Shown piece by piece: positions 18,187 through 27,372 of a stretch of DNA of 64,000 nt (position 1 is its first letter; the number at the start of each line of letters is the position of its first letter). Source of the DNA: Azospirillum canadense (GTDB lineage Bacteria; Pseudomonadota; Alphaproteobacteria; Azospirillales; Azospirillaceae); NCBI RefSeq assembly GCF_025961225.1, contig NZ_JAOQNG010000002.1, positions 186,001 through 250,000 of the forward strand. Reading direction: 5' to 3'. The position numbers were made by a program, and so were the translations under genes. The notes under the pieces are model-generated. The model was not told the origin of the DNA, did not search any database, and saw only the letters and a list, made by a program, of their open reading frames with translations.

Positions 18187-18696
18187 TCAATCGAGACCTT
18201 GGCCGGCGTAGCGGACCATGTCGCCCCAGATGCGGTCGAGACGGCGCAGCGTGCGGTAGGCGGCCTTCAGCTCCATCGCCTCCGCGTCGTTGCGGACGAG
18301 CGCCGACGCCTGGATCTGCTCGAACTTCGTCAGCTCGTCGCGCAGCGCCTGCCCTTTGTCGGTCAGGCGCAGCCGGGCGGTGCGGCGGTCCCGCTGGCTG
18401 GCCCCGCGGTCGATGTAGCCGGCCTCCACCAGGATCTTCAGGCTGTAGGACGCGTTTGATCCCAGATAATAGCCGCGCTCCATCAGGTCGCGGACCGACG
18501 GTTCGTCGTCGCCGATCAGCATGACCATCAGCGCCTGCACCGGCCCGATGTCGTCGATGCCCTGCTTCAGCAGGCCCGCGCGCACCACGTCGAGAAACCG
18601 GCGGTGCATCCGCTCGATCAAGCGGGCAAGCCCGTGATATTCGGCAAGATCCGCCTGATCGACGGAATCGGGATCGTCCCGGCGCTGCGTGTTCAT
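18187..18696 (-). CDS. MarR-family regulator, LdtR-like
   Basis: 169 residues from the ATG at 18696, which has GAGG nine bases upstream; the ATG at 18705 has no room for a ribosome site. The winged helix contains GPVQALMVMLIGDDEPSVRDLMERGYYLGSNASYSLKILVEAGYIDR and RRTARLRLTDKG. The GYY-x-GSN-x-SY-x-LK pattern is shared with LdtR of Liberibacter and its relatives, regulators linked to cell-wall or envelope stress (recollection). It starts 13 bases after galE and is followed by DUF2336. An 18-bp tandem duplication (18166-18201 region) crosses its stop codon. Confidence 0.82.
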   Translation of the reverse strand: MNTQRRDDPDSVDQADLAEYHGLARLIERMHRRFLDVVRAGLLKQGIDDIGPVQALMVMLIGDDEPSVRDLMERGYYLGSNASYSLKILVEAGYIDRGASQRDRRTARLRLTDKGQALRDELTKFEQIQASALVRNDAEAMELKAAYRTLRRLDRIWGDMVRYAGQGLD

Positions 18697-18709
18697 AGAC
18701 AGCATCCTC

Positions 18710-19729
18710 TTATTCGGCAGCCTGCGCGGTCGCCGGGCCGCGGTAGCCGTTCGGATTGCGGCTGCGCCACGCCCAGGCGCCTCCGATGATGCTGTCCAGG
18801 TCGGGGAAGCGCGGGTTCCAGCCCAACTCCGTCCGGATGCGCTCGCTCGACGCGATCAGCACGGCCGGGTCGCCGGCGCGGCGCGGGCCGACCTTCACCG
18901 GAACCTTCAGGCCGGTCACGCGCTCCACCGCCTCGATCACCTGGCGGACGCTGTAGCCCGTGCCGTTGCCGAGGTTGTAGCGGACGCTGCGCGTCTCCAG
19001 CGCGTCCAGCACGCGCAGGTGCGCGTCGGCCAGGTCGCAGACATGGATGTAGTCGCGCACGCAGGTGCCGTCCGGGGTCGGATAGTCGTCGCCAAAAATC
19101 TCGATGTGGGAGCGCTTGCCCGCCGCGGCGTCCAGCACCAGCGGGATCAGGTGAGTCTCCGGGTGATGGTCCTCGCCCAGCAGCCCGTTGGGGTGCGCGC
19201 CCGCTGCGTTGAAGTAGCGCAGGCAGGCGGAGCGCAGGCCGTGGCAGCGGTCGGCCCAGTGCAGGGCGCGTTCGATGAAGAACTTCGACTCGCCGTAGGG
19301 GCTGCCCGGATCAATCGCTGTGTCCTCGTCGATCGGCAGGCGCTCCGGCGTGCCGAACAGGTTGGCCGTGGACGAGAAGACCATCTTGCGCACGCCGGCC
19401 TCGACCGTCGCGCGGATCAGGTTCAGCGAGTTGACCGTGTTGCCGTGCAGGTAGAGGTGCGGGTCGCGCATCGACTCCCCGACCAGCGACAGGGCGGCGA
19501 AGTGGAACACCGCGTCGAAACGCCATTCGGCGAAGACGCGCTTCAGCGCGTCGGTGTCGGCCAGATCGGCTTCGACGAAGGCCGCCTCCGCCGGGACAGC
19601 CGCACGATGTCCCTGGCGCAGGTTGTCCAGCACGATAACCTTGGCGCCGCGGTCCAGCAGTTCCGCCACGCAGTGGCTGCCGACATAGCCGGCGCCACCG
19701 GTCACGAGGACGGTCATGGGCGAGTTCAT
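18710..19729 (-). CDS. galE: UDP-glucose 4-epimerase
   Basis: Interconverts UDP-glucose and UDP-galactose for surface polysaccharide; 339 residues from the ATG at 19729 (AAGGA nine bases upstream). The NAD motif GGAGYVGSHCVAELL is at the N-terminus, the catalytic YxxxK appears as YGESKFFIE near residue 147, and NAAGAHPNGLLGEDHHPETHLIPLVL and GTCVRDYIHVCDLADAH are family hallmarks. The usual SSTAAVYG reads SSTANLFG. Its stop overlaps the ribosome site of the following MarR gene, so they form an operon. The divergent neighbour is the type I secretion operon. Confidence 0.94.
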   Translation of the reverse strand: MNSPMTVLVTGGAGYVGSHCVAELLDRGAKVIVLDNLRQGHRAAVPAEAAFVEADLADTDALKRVFAEWRFDAVFHFAALSLVGESMRDPHLYLHGNTVNSLNLIRATVEAGVRKMVFSSTANLFGTPERLPIDEDTAIDPGSPYGESKFFIERALHWADRCHGLRSACLRYFNAAGAHPNGLLGEDHHPETHLIPLVLDAAAGKRSHIEIFGDDYPTPDGTCVRDYIHVCDLADAHLRVLDALETRSVRYNLGNGTGYSVRQVIEAVERVTGLKVPVKVGPRRAGDPAVLIASSERIRTELGWNPRFPDLDSIIGGAWAWRSRNPNGYRGPATAQAAE

Positions 19730-20154
19730 CGCAAATATTCCTTGGATTTGAGAAATAATCGAGTTTCCGGTGCACCCGCCATCGTCAAAGGAGGAGACCG
19801 CCTTCGAAAGCGAGGCAAATGTTGCGTGGTGCAGCATGCCGCGTCTTCAAGCCAAAGGCTAGTTGACGAAAAAGGGGCAAAACTGTGGCGCCCACGCCGC
19901 CGGGTGCTTGGAAAATCATTTGAAATCAGAGGCTTGGAGACGGTTTTCTACCGCTTTCGGACAAGCGCAAAAGGGGTAGCGACCCAAACTTATCACACGC
20001 CTGTCGTCGGTCGGAGACGTAAGCGAGAGCATGCGGGTGCTTTCCGGACGGTGCCAAACCGGCTTCGGGAAGAAAAGAGCTAGGACAATAATTTGTTAAC
20101 CAAACGATCTTTGTTTGGGAAACGCCTGCGCGACGGCAACCGGAAGGACCTTAC
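19730..20154. other. Divergent intergenic region between galE and the type I secretion operon
   Basis: 425 bases with no convincing gene and a lower GC content than its surroundings, so it should hold both divergent promoters. TTGACGAAAA near 19862 could be a -35 element on the plus strand. A small inverted repeat CCAAAC (20100-20105)/GTTTGG (20113-20118) lies about 40 bases before the secretion gene start. No known operator is recognisable. Confidence 0.5.
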
Positions 20155-21876
20155 ATGAGCGGAATGGATCGGTCGCTGCTGACCCAAGCCTATCGGAAGA
20201 TAGGTCGCGGCCTACTCCTGGCCGGCGCATTGAGCTTCTTCGTGAATCTGCTGATGCTCGTGGTTCCGCTCTACACCATGCAGGTCTACGACCGCGTGAT
20301 GAACAGCCACAGCGTGGAAACGCTGACCATGCTGGCGATCATCGCGGTCGGCGGGCTGGTGCTGTTCGGCGTGTTGGACTACATCCGCGCACGTGCCTTC
20401 ATCGTGTCGGGCGCGGTGATCGCGCACCGCTTCAACGTCCCGGCGCTGGAAGCGGCGATCGTGGACGCGCTGGGCGGCGGCATGCGCAACGCCGGCCAGA
20501 CCATGCGTGACCTGAACGACCTGCGCAACTTCATGTCCGGCAGCGCGGTGACCATCCCGCTGGAGCTGCTGTGGACCCCGATCTTCCTGGTCATCCTGTT
20601 CATCCTGCACCCGGTCTACGGCTGGATCGCGGTCGGCTCGGCGCTGCTGCTGCTGGCGATGAACGCGCTGACCGACGCGCTGACCCGCCGCCCCATCGCG
20701 GAGGCGAACGAGGCCTCCGCCAAGGTCTACGCCGATGTGGCGAGCGCCGTCCGCCACGCCGAGGCGATCGAGGCCATGGGCATGCTGCCGGCGCTGGCCC
20801 GGCGATGGCAGGCGGCGCAGACCGGTTCCGCCTCGCTGGTCGACCGCGGCACGCTGATGTCGCGCGGCATGGCGTCGGCCTCGCGCTCGCTGCGGCTGAT
20901 CATTCAGATCGGCACCATCTCCGCCGGCGCCGCGCTGGTCATCAGCAACGAAGCCTCGCCCGGCAGCATGATCGCCACCGGCCTGATGATGGCCCGCCTG
21001 CTGGCGCCCTTCGAGCATCTGGTGGACAACTGGCGCCTGTGGGTCGGCGCGATGACCGCGCACAAGCGCATCCGCGAGCTTCTGAACGGCGAAGGGCAGC
21101 GGCGCGGCACCATGGCCATGCCGATGCCTCAGGGCAAGATCAGCGTGGACCGCGTCAGCCACGTGCCGAAGGGCTTGTCGCGCCCGGTGCTGCGCGGCGT
21201 GTCCTTCGCGCTGGAGCCCGGCGAGGTGCTGGGCATCATCGGCCCGTCGGGGGCCGGCAAGTCCACGCTGGCCCGCCTGCTGGTCGGCATCTGGGAGCCG
21301 ACGGCCGGCGGCATCTACCTGGACGGCACCAGCACCTTCCTGTGGGAGCGGGAGAGCTTCGGCAAGTATGTCGGCTACGTGCCGCAATCCGTCGCCCTGC
21401 TGGACGGCACCATCGGCGAGAACATCGCCCGCATGGCGAACGCCGACCCGGCGGAGATCGTCCGCGCCGCCCGCATGGCCGGGGTTCACGACATGATCGG
21501 CCGCCTGCCCTTCGGCTACGACACGCCGGTTGGCGAGAACGCCTTCGCCCTGTCCGGCGGGCAGCGGCAGCGCATCGCGCTGGCCCGCGCCCTGTTCGGC
21601 CGGCCGCGCCTGATCGTGCTGGACGAGCCGAACTCCAACCTCGACCATGAGGGGGAGCAGGCCCTGCTGCACGCCATCGGCCAAGCCCGTGCGGAAGGCG
21701 CCACCATCGTGATGGTCGCCCATCGCCCCTCCATCGTGTCCGTCGCCGACAAGCTGCTGGTCCTGAAGGATGGCATGGTCGAGCATTTCGGCGCGCGCAC
21801 CGACGTGTTGAAGCTGGTCCAGCCCGGCGGCGCGGTGAAGGTCGCCCGACTGGTCCGGACGGGAGAATCCGCATGA
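20155..21876 (+). CDS. Type I secretion ABC transporter (PrtD-like)
   Basis: Inner-membrane exporter subunit, 573 residues, combining about six membrane helices (residues 15-300) with a C-terminal ATPase. Walker A GPSGAGKST near 362, signature LSGGQRQR near 468, Walker B LIVLDEPNSNLD near 488, and H-loop VMVAHRPS. The N-terminal VVPLYTMQVYDRVMNSHSVETL is typical of PrtD/AprD/HasD-type exporters without an N-terminal peptidase. AAGGA precedes the ATG at 20155. It overlaps the HlyD-type gene by four bases. The RTX protein at 24077 is the likely cargo. No TolC-type outer-membrane gene is in the window, so one elsewhere must be used. Confidence 0.94.
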   Translation: MSGMDRSLLTQAYRKIGRGLLLAGALSFFVNLLMLVVPLYTMQVYDRVMNSHSVETLTMLAIIAVGGLVLFGVLDYIRARAFIVSGAVIAHRFNVPALEAAIVDALGGGMRNAGQTMRDLNDLRNFMSGSAVTIPLELLWTPIFLVILFILHPVYGWIAVGSALLLLAMNALTDALTRRPIAEANEASAKVYADVASAVRHAEAIEAMGMLPALARRWQAAQTGSASLVDRGTLMSRGMASASRSLRLIIQIGTISAGAALVISNEASPGSMIATGLMMARLLAPFEHLVDNWRLWVGAMTAHKRIRELLNGEGQRRGTMAMPMPQGKISVDRVSHVPKGLSRPVLRGVSFALEPGEVLGIIGPSGAGKSTLARLLVGIWEPTAGGIYLDGTSTFLWERESFGKYVGYVPQSVALLDGTIGENIARMANADPAEIVRAARMAGVHDMIGRLPFGYDTPVGENAFALSGGQRQRIALARALFGRPRLIVLDEPNSNLDHEGEQALLHAIGQARAEGATIVMVAHRPSIVSVADKLLVLKDGMVEHFGARTDVLKLVQPGGAVKVARLVRTGESA

Positions 21877-23252
21877 CGAACGCCACGATCGAACAGCCCG
21901 CCCTGGCGGCTGCGACCGCCGCCCCTGCCCCGGCCTGGGCGCCCGTGATCGACGTCGCCCCGCACGAGCCATCGCTGCGCGGCACCGCGCTGGCCGGCGC
22001 GCTCGCTGTCGCCATTGGCTTCGGCGGGTTCTTCGGCTGGGCCTTCCTGGCCGACCTGGACAGCGCGGCGCTCGCCCCCGGCACGGTGATGGTGGAAAGC
22101 CACCGCAAGACCATCTCCCATCTGGAGGGCGGCATCCTCCGGGAGCTGCTGGTGCAGGACGGCGACGTGGTGAAGGCCGGGCAGATGCTGCTGCGGCTCG
22201 ACACGACGCAGAGCGGCGCGGTGGTCGCGCAGATCCAGGGCCAGTACTGGACGGCGCTCGCCCGCCTCGCCCGCCTGCGCGCGGAGCAGACCGACGCCAG
22301 GACCCCGGTCTACGCCGAGGAACTGCTGAAGGCCGCCAAGAGCAACCCCGTCGCCGCAGAGGCCATGAGCGCCGAGCAGCGCCTGTTCGAATCGCGGCGC
22401 GACAGCTACGAGGGGCAGGTCGCCATCCAGCGCAAGAACATCTCGCAGCTTCGCGACGAGATCGCCGCGCTGGAGGCCCAGCGGGCCGCCACCGCCGACC
22501 GCCTGCGCTACACCCAGGACGAGCTGCACATCGTGGAACAGCTGCTCGCCAAGGGCTACGAGCGCAAGCCGCGCCTGCTGGAACTGCAGCGCAACGTCGC
22601 GGACGGCAAAGGCCGACTCGGCGAGCTTCAGGCGAACAAGTCGAAGGCTGAGCAGGCCATCGCCGGGGCGGAGCTGGAGATCATCAACCTCGCCAACACA
22701 CGCCGGTCGGAGGTCGGGACCGACCTTCAGACCGTGCAGGCCAACGTGTCCGACCTGTCCGAGCGGCTGCGCGGCGCCGACGACGTGCTGAAGCGGCAGG
22801 AAGTCGTGGCGCCGCAGGCCGGCAAGGTGACGGGGCTGCGCTTCTTCACGCCGGGCAGCGCCATTCCCGCCGGCCAGCCGATCCTCGACATCGTGCCGCA
22901 GAACGACGACCTGATCGTCGAGGCGCGGGTGTCGCCGGCCGACGTGCAGCATGTGGAGATCGGCGCCAAGACCATGGTGCGGCTGACCGGCTACCGCCAG
23001 CGGGTCGTTCCGCCGGTGCCGGGCAAGATCGTCACCTTCTCCGCCGACCAGTTGCAGGACGACCGCACGGGCCAAGCCTATTTCATCGCCCGCGTCAGCC
23101 TGGACGTCGACACGCTGAAGCGCCTGCCGAACGTGGAGCTGCATCCCGGCATGCCGGCGGAAGTGATGATCCACGGCCACTCCCGCAAGGCGATCGACTA
23201 TTTCCTGACCCCGCTGACCGACGGCATGAACCGCGCACTGCGCGAACAGTAA
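21873..23252 (+). CDS. Type I secretion membrane-fusion protein (HlyD/PrtE-like)
   Basis: Periplasmic adaptor linking the ABC exporter to an outer-membrane channel, 459 residues. After about 45 cytoplasmic residues comes one membrane segment (residues about 34-58, ALAGALAVAIGFGGFFGWAF), then the lipoyl half-motif SHLEGGILRELLVQDGDVVKAGQ, a long coiled-coil (about 140-310) and the closing half VVAPQAGKVTGLRFFTPGSAI followed by beta-barrel segments. Start and the preceding stop overlap as ATGA, which indicates coupled translation. Family length is normal. Confidence 0.94.
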   Translation: MTNATIEQPALAAATAAPAPAWAPVIDVAPHEPSLRGTALAGALAVAIGFGGFFGWAFLADLDSAALAPGTVMVESHRKTISHLEGGILRELLVQDGDVVKAGQMLLRLDTTQSGAVVAQIQGQYWTALARLARLRAEQTDARTPVYAEELLKAAKSNPVAAEAMSAEQRLFESRRDSYEGQVAIQRKNISQLRDEIAALEAQRAATADRLRYTQDELHIVEQLLAKGYERKPRLLELQRNVADGKGRLGELQANKSKAEQAIAGAELEIINLANTRRSEVGTDLQTVQANVSDLSERLRGADDVLKRQEVVAPQAGKVTGLRFFTPGSAIPAGQPILDIVPQNDDLIVEARVSPADVQHVEIGAKTMVRLTGYRQRVVPPVPGKIVTFSADQLQDDRTGQAYFIARVSLDVDTLKRLPNVELHPGMPAEVMIHGHSRKAIDYFLTPLTDGMNRALREQ

Positions 23253-23357
23253 GGCTGGATTTTTTCCACTCCGGTGCCCCCTTTTCCGTCAGGGAGGAGG
23301 GGGCACAATCATTTCCGGAGCGTTCTGTTGCGGTGCTGGAAACCACAGGAGCGTGAC

Positions 23358-23561
23358 ATGGACCGGGATCGATTGAAGCGCGTCGCCAAGGCGCTGGGCG
23401 ACGTCCACCTCTACGACAAGCACCACACCGGCGAGTTCATCGCCATGCGCCTTCGCGACTCGCTGGCCGACAACCCCGGCTACGACGCAGACGCTGTGCA
23501 AGACAAATTGATGGAGTTGGCAAAGGCGGCGTTGACCGCTGCAGAAGAGGGCGAAGAGTAA
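23358..23561 (+). CDS. Small conserved-looking hypothetical protein, 67 residues
   Basis: MDRDRLKRVAKALGDVHLYD... is preceded by AGGAG with seven-base spacing, and codon use matches its neighbours. The product is charged and helical, with an acidic tail (AAEEGEE), and has no membrane segment or metal motif. It sits 105 bases after the HlyD-type gene on the same strand. I do not recognise a family; a small regulatory or chaperone-like role in the secretion operon would be guesswork. Confidence 0.6.
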   Translation: MDRDRLKRVAKALGDVHLYDKHHTGEFIAMRLRDSLADNPGYDADAVQDKLMELAKAALTAAEEGEE

Positions 23562-24076
23562 AGTCGGTTTGCGTGATGTTTTATTTTGAAATTGGCGGCG
23601 TCGCGCCGCTGCCCTGATTCCTCCGGCGTTCCGCTGGGCGGACGTCTCACCCCCCTCCCCCACGGACGATGAGGGAGGGGGCGCTGCACGGCGGATTTTT
23701 CCGCCGCCCAGGCTTCGTTTCGGCAATTTTTTCGCTGACTCGGCCTGCCGCTTTGAAAGATTTTTAAAAGCGACATACCCCGGTACGCACACAGTAGCAG
23801 GGATTTGCGGCCGCCGAGCGGGTCAGTGTCACCATTGCAAAGACAAGATGTTTAGAATTTCGTCGTTTTTTGAAAGCAAAGAACACTGCATCAAGCAACG
23901 AACATCTCCGATTATTACATTTCGACTCTCAAAGCTCAACATTTTCCTGCGTTTCGCCTCGTTGTTGTCACAGCCTCTGCGCCCAATATTTGGCTATAGC
24001 GTTGGGGGTAACTCGCCATTTCGGGGTAGGTGAAAACGCCACCCCAACCCAATCACATCGTTAAGGAGTATCAACA
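23562..24076. other. Intergenic region upstream of the RTX gene
   Basis: 515 bases. The first part has a GC-rich hairpin, CCCCCTCCCCC...GAGGGAGGGGG (about 23650-23682), resembling half of the palindromic repeat family. From about 23740 to 24060 the sequence is markedly AT-richer than the genes and is the natural place for a dedicated RTX promoter. Short open frames here (23848-24064) have no ribosome site and atypical composition, so I do not call them. Confidence 0.55.
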
Positions 24077-24898
24077 ATGGCCACCCTTCCTGGCGGCAAC
24101 TATGACGATGTCAATCTCGGCACGAATCACAGCGATCTGATCGACGGGGGCAAGGGCGACGACGTCCTGTTCGGTGGCAACGGCCATGACACGCTGATCG
24201 GCGGCGAAGGCGACGACGCGCTGTTCGGCGGCAATGGCCACGACGTCGTGACCGGTGGCGATGGCGACGATGTCATGATGGGCGGCAACGGTGCCGACTC
24301 GCTCAGCGGCGGCGCTGGCGACGACTACCTCAGCGGCGGCAACGGTGCCGACGTGCTGGCGGGTGGCGCCGGCAATGACATCATCGACGGCGGCAATGGC
24401 AATGACGTCCTTTCGGGCGGCGCCGGCGATGATATCCTGCACGGCGGCAACGGCGACGACCAGCTGCTGGGCGGCGACGGCAACGACATCCTCGATGGCG
24501 GCAAGGGCGCCGACATCCTGTCGGGCGGCAACGGCGACGACTACCTCAGCGGCGGCGACGGTGCCGACACGCTGCTCGGCGGAGCCGGCAACGACATCCT
24601 GGTCGGCGGCAAGGGCGACGACATCCTGTCCGGCGGCGCCGGGCATGACGTGTTCGTGTTCTCCGGCGGCGGCGGCCAGGACGTCGTGCTCGACTTCCGC
24701 GCGGGCGAGGACGTGCTGCAGATCGACCGCAACATCAACGGCCTCAAGATCGGCGATGCGTCCGACCTGGCGTCGCGCGTCACCGATCACGGCGGTGATG
24801 CGGTCATCGACCTCGGCAACGGCGACAGCATCACGCTGAAGGGCGTGTCGGCCGAGGACATCCACAACCACCCGAACGACTACTTCGTCATCCACTAA
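24077..24898 (+). CDS. RTX protein consisting almost only of calcium-binding nonapeptide repeats
   Basis: 273 residues; TAAGGAGT precedes the ATG at 24077. Residues 24-194 are 19 uninterrupted GGxGxDxxx nonapeptides, expected to fold as a calcium-filled beta-roll outside the cell. The remaining about 75 residues (VVLDFRAGEDVLQIDR ... YFVIH) look like the C-terminal type I secretion signal. There is no Sec signal, enzyme domain or adhesin module, which is unusual because RTX repeats normally serve a passenger. The secretion operon upstream is the evident exporter. Possible roles are a surface or matrix scaffold; the glycosyltransferase run downstream makes a glycosylated sheath conceivable. 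Confidence 0.93.
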   Translation: MATLPGGNYDDVNLGTNHSDLIDGGKGDDVLFGGNGHDTLIGGEGDDALFGGNGHDVVTGGDGDDVMMGGNGADSLSGGAGDDYLSGGNGADVLAGGAGNDIIDGGNGNDVLSGGAGDDILHGGNGDDQLLGGDGNDILDGGKGADILSGGNGDDYLSGGDGADTLLGGAGNDILVGGKGDDILSGGAGHDVFVFSGGGGQDVVLDFRAGEDVLQIDRNINGLKIGDASDLASRVTDHGGDAVIDLGNGDSITLKGVSAEDIHNHPNDYFVIH

Positions 24899-24909
24899 GC
24901 GACCGGACC

Positions 24910-24941
24910 GGCGGCGTGTGCACCCCCGCGCGCACGCCGCC
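24910..24941 (+). terminator. Stem-loop after the RTX gene
   Basis: GGCGGCGTGTGC (24910-24921) pairs with GCGCACGCCGCC (24930-24941) with a single G-U pair and an eight-base loop, 11 bases after the RTX stop. No U-tract follows, so it may stabilise the abundant RTX mRNA or attenuate read-through into the glycosyltransferase genes. Confidence 0.6.
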
Positions 24942-24980
24942 GCAAAGTCCCAGTGAAATTCGGGCGTCTGTCTTGGGTGA

Positions 24981-27368
24981 ATGCGCATGACCGTTCTCGC
25001 CGTCCTGCCGACCTCCACCACCATCGCTCCCGCGCAGCTTCATGCGCTGGGAGACGATTTCGTTCTCGCGTCTTGGGAAAGCGACGGTCCGGAGACCTCC
25101 GGCCGCGTCGTTCCCACGCTGGATGGTGCCGAGGTTCGGCCGCCCTATACCACGCTGTCCGTGCGGACGAGCTGGGGCGGGCAGCGCGTGCTGTCGATCC
25201 TGCGCACACCGGACCAGCCGGGCGCCGCGGCCCGGTTCGTGGCCCAAGGCCGCGTGATCGCGGAAGCCCCGACCGACACCGACTTTCCCCACCTGGATCC
25301 GGCCTTCCTGCTGGGCAGCCTCGACGCCGGCTCCCGCCTGCGGGTGGTGCGGTTCCTGTTTGATTTCGCGCGCTCCACCCCCGCGCTGCGCGGCGACGCC
25401 GGCTTCGCCGCCGTCTGCCGCCGCATGGTGCTGGAGCTGTCGCCCGTTCCCTCCCCCGTTACGGCGCGTGCCGCGGCGACCGACGAGCTGCTGCTGTGCG
25501 CCGGGTCGCTGTCCGCCGGATTCGGCGAGGTGACGGGGGCGGTGATCATCGGCCACGGCGCCGTCGGACCTGCGCCCTTCGACGTCTGCGTCGGCTCCGC
25601 CATCGACAAGCGCGGGCGTCTGGCGATGTCCTTCCTGGTCGACCGGGTGCTGTGCGTGCCCGGCAACCTGCTGGTGGTGATGGGCCGCAACGGGCTGGCC
25701 TGCCGCAGCTTCGACGCGGTGCGCGCCAACCTGCCGACGCTGACCGAGCATCTGTCGACCCGCCGCGACACGCCGCTGAACCTGCGCCAGCACATCCTGC
25801 GCGGCCTTGCCCAACGCGGCCGGTCCGACGCGACCGCGGCGGCGGCGGTGCGCGAGCTTCAGGTGCTCGCCCCGCTGCCGAAACGGCAGGTCGCCGACGC
25901 CAAGCGGTCCATCGGCGCGTCCCTCGACCTCGCCGTGCCGACCGGTGACGGCGGGCTGTTCCTGGCCGGCTGGGTGCATGACCCGCACGGCCTCAGCGCC
26001 GGCCTCAGCGTGCAGACCCCCTTCGGCGCCGAACGGCGCCTGGAGGTGCTGGAGCACCGCTTCCCGCGCGAGGATGTGGCGAAGCTGTTCGGCACCGGAT
26101 CGACCGACCGCAGCGGCTTCGTCGCCTACCTGCCCGGTGCGCCGGAGCCGGCGGCCGTCCTCCAGGTGCATGCGGAGCTTCTGCTGGGCTCCGGCGGGTC
26201 GATCAAGCTGGTGCCGCCGCTCCGCCCGCTGTCGCCGGCCGAGGCCCGCGCCGCGGTGCTGGGCAGCCTGCCGCCGCAGTTCGCCACGCCGCAGCTGCTG
26301 GAAACCGTGCTGGCCCCGGCCGTCGCCCCGCTGCACGCCGCCCATATGGCGAGCCGCCGTGCGCCGGAAATCGTGTCCTTCGGCCGCCGGCCGGAGAACC
26401 CGTCGGTTTCGCTCATCATCCCGCTTTACAAAACATTGGAATTCTTGCGGTTCCAGCTGTCGAGCTTCGCCACCGATCCCGGCATGGCGGACGCGGAACT
26501 GATCTTCGTGCTGGACAGCCCGGAGCAGCGCGACGAACTGGTGCACCTTCTGCAAGGCTTCCACGGGCTCTACGGCCTGCCGATGACGCTGCTGGTGCAG
26601 CCGGCCAACTACGGCTATTCGGCGGCCAACAACGCCGGCGCCGGTGTCGCCGCCGCACCCCGTCTGCTGTTCCTGAACTCCGACGTCATCCCGGACCGTC
26701 CGGGCTGGCTGGCGTCGCTGCTCGCGGCGTTGGAGGAACGGCCGGGCACGGGCGCGGTGGGCCCGAAGCTGCTGTTCGACGACGACAGCCTGCAGCACGC
26801 CGGCCTCTATTTCGACCGCGATGTGCGCGGCCGCTGGTTCAACCACCACTACTTCAAGGGCCTGCCGCGCGACTTCCTGCCGGCCCGGCGGGAGCGCAGC
26901 GTGCCTGGCGTCACCGGCGCCTGCCTGCTGATGCCGCGCGACGCCTTCGAGGCGGTGGGTGGCTTCTGCGAGGACTACGTCATCGGCGACTTCGAAGACA
27001 GCGATCTCTGCCTGCGCGTCCGGCAGGCCGGGATGGACATCCGCTACGTCCCCTCGGTGGAGTTGTACCACCTGGAACGCCGCTCCATCAGCCGGCACAC
27101 GGGCTACACGCGCGGAGTCGCGTCCGAATACAACGCGTGGCTCCACGCCCGCCGCTGGTCGGGCCTGATGGAGGAGTTGATGGCCCATGATTGGGACGAG
27201 GCCGTTCCGCCGCCGCCGCGCCGGCCGCTGGAGGAAAGCTTGCTGCGGCCGATCACGGTGTCCAACGACCTGACCCCGCGCCCGTCGCTCCTCGCCGACA
27301 TCCGCGCCCCCCTCAGCACATCTGACTCGCCGCATCACAGCGGACGCGCAAACCGGAAACGGAAATAG
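24981..27368 (+). CDS. Large GT2 glycosyltransferase with N-terminal beta-rich region
   Basis: 795 residues. A C-terminal GT-A family 2 domain begins at about 475 (SVSLIIPLYKTLEFLRFQLSSF), with the donor/metal-binding LNSDVIP near 566-571, TGACLLMPRDAFEAVGGFCEDYVIGDFEDSDLCLRVRQAG and a closing YHLERRSI, so it is probably active. The first 470 residues are unlike standard GT2 proteins: they contain a 'LFLAGWVHDP' segment (about 328-337) in a beta-sandwich-like region that recurs in the protein at 29507 and, more distantly, at 35753. The weak ribosome site leaves ATG 24981 or 24987 possible. It opens the sugar-assembly run directly after the RTX gene. Confidence 0.88.
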   Translation: MRMTVLAVLPTSTTIAPAQLHALGDDFVLASWESDGPETSGRVVPTLDGAEVRPPYTTLSVRTSWGGQRVLSILRTPDQPGAAARFVAQGRVIAEAPTDTDFPHLDPAFLLGSLDAGSRLRVVRFLFDFARSTPALRGDAGFAAVCRRMVLELSPVPSPVTARAAATDELLLCAGSLSAGFGEVTGAVIIGHGAVGPAPFDVCVGSAIDKRGRLAMSFLVDRVLCVPGNLLVVMGRNGLACRSFDAVRANLPTLTEHLSTRRDTPLNLRQHILRGLAQRGRSDATAAAAVRELQVLAPLPKRQVADAKRSIGASLDLAVPTGDGGLFLAGWVHDPHGLSAGLSVQTPFGAERRLEVLEHRFPREDVAKLFGTGSTDRSGFVAYLPGAPEPAAVLQVHAELLLGSGGSIKLVPPLRPLSPAEARAAVLGSLPPQFATPQLLETVLAPAVAPLHAAHMASRRAPEIVSFGRRPENPSVSLIIPLYKTLEFLRFQLSSFATDPGMADAELIFVLDSPEQRDELVHLLQGFHGLYGLPMTLLVQPANYGYSAANNAGAGVAAAPRLLFLNSDVIPDRPGWLASLLAALEERPGTGAVGPKLLFDDDSLQHAGLYFDRDVRGRWFNHHYFKGLPRDFLPARRERSVPGVTGACLLMPRDAFEAVGGFCEDYVIGDFEDSDLCLRVRQAGMDIRYVPSVELYHLERRSISRHTGYTRGVASEYNAWLHARRWSGLMEELMAHDWDEAVPPPPRRPLEESLLRPITVSNDLTPRPSLLADIRAPLSTSDSPHHSGRANRKRK

Positions 27369-27372
27369 TGCC

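Noticed and set aside
23848..24064. Short open frames in the AT-rich leader before the RTX gene
   Set aside because: No ribosome site, unusual composition, and overlapping frames; more likely to be promoter DNA.
24146..24660. Regular repeats that could suggest a CRISPR array
   Set aside because: The units are contiguous 27-bp codons of RTX nonapeptides without spacers, inside a reading frame.
24071..25024. Repetitive Val/Ala-rich frame on the minus strand across the RTX gene
   Set aside because: Its repeats are only the complement of the 27-bp RTX units.
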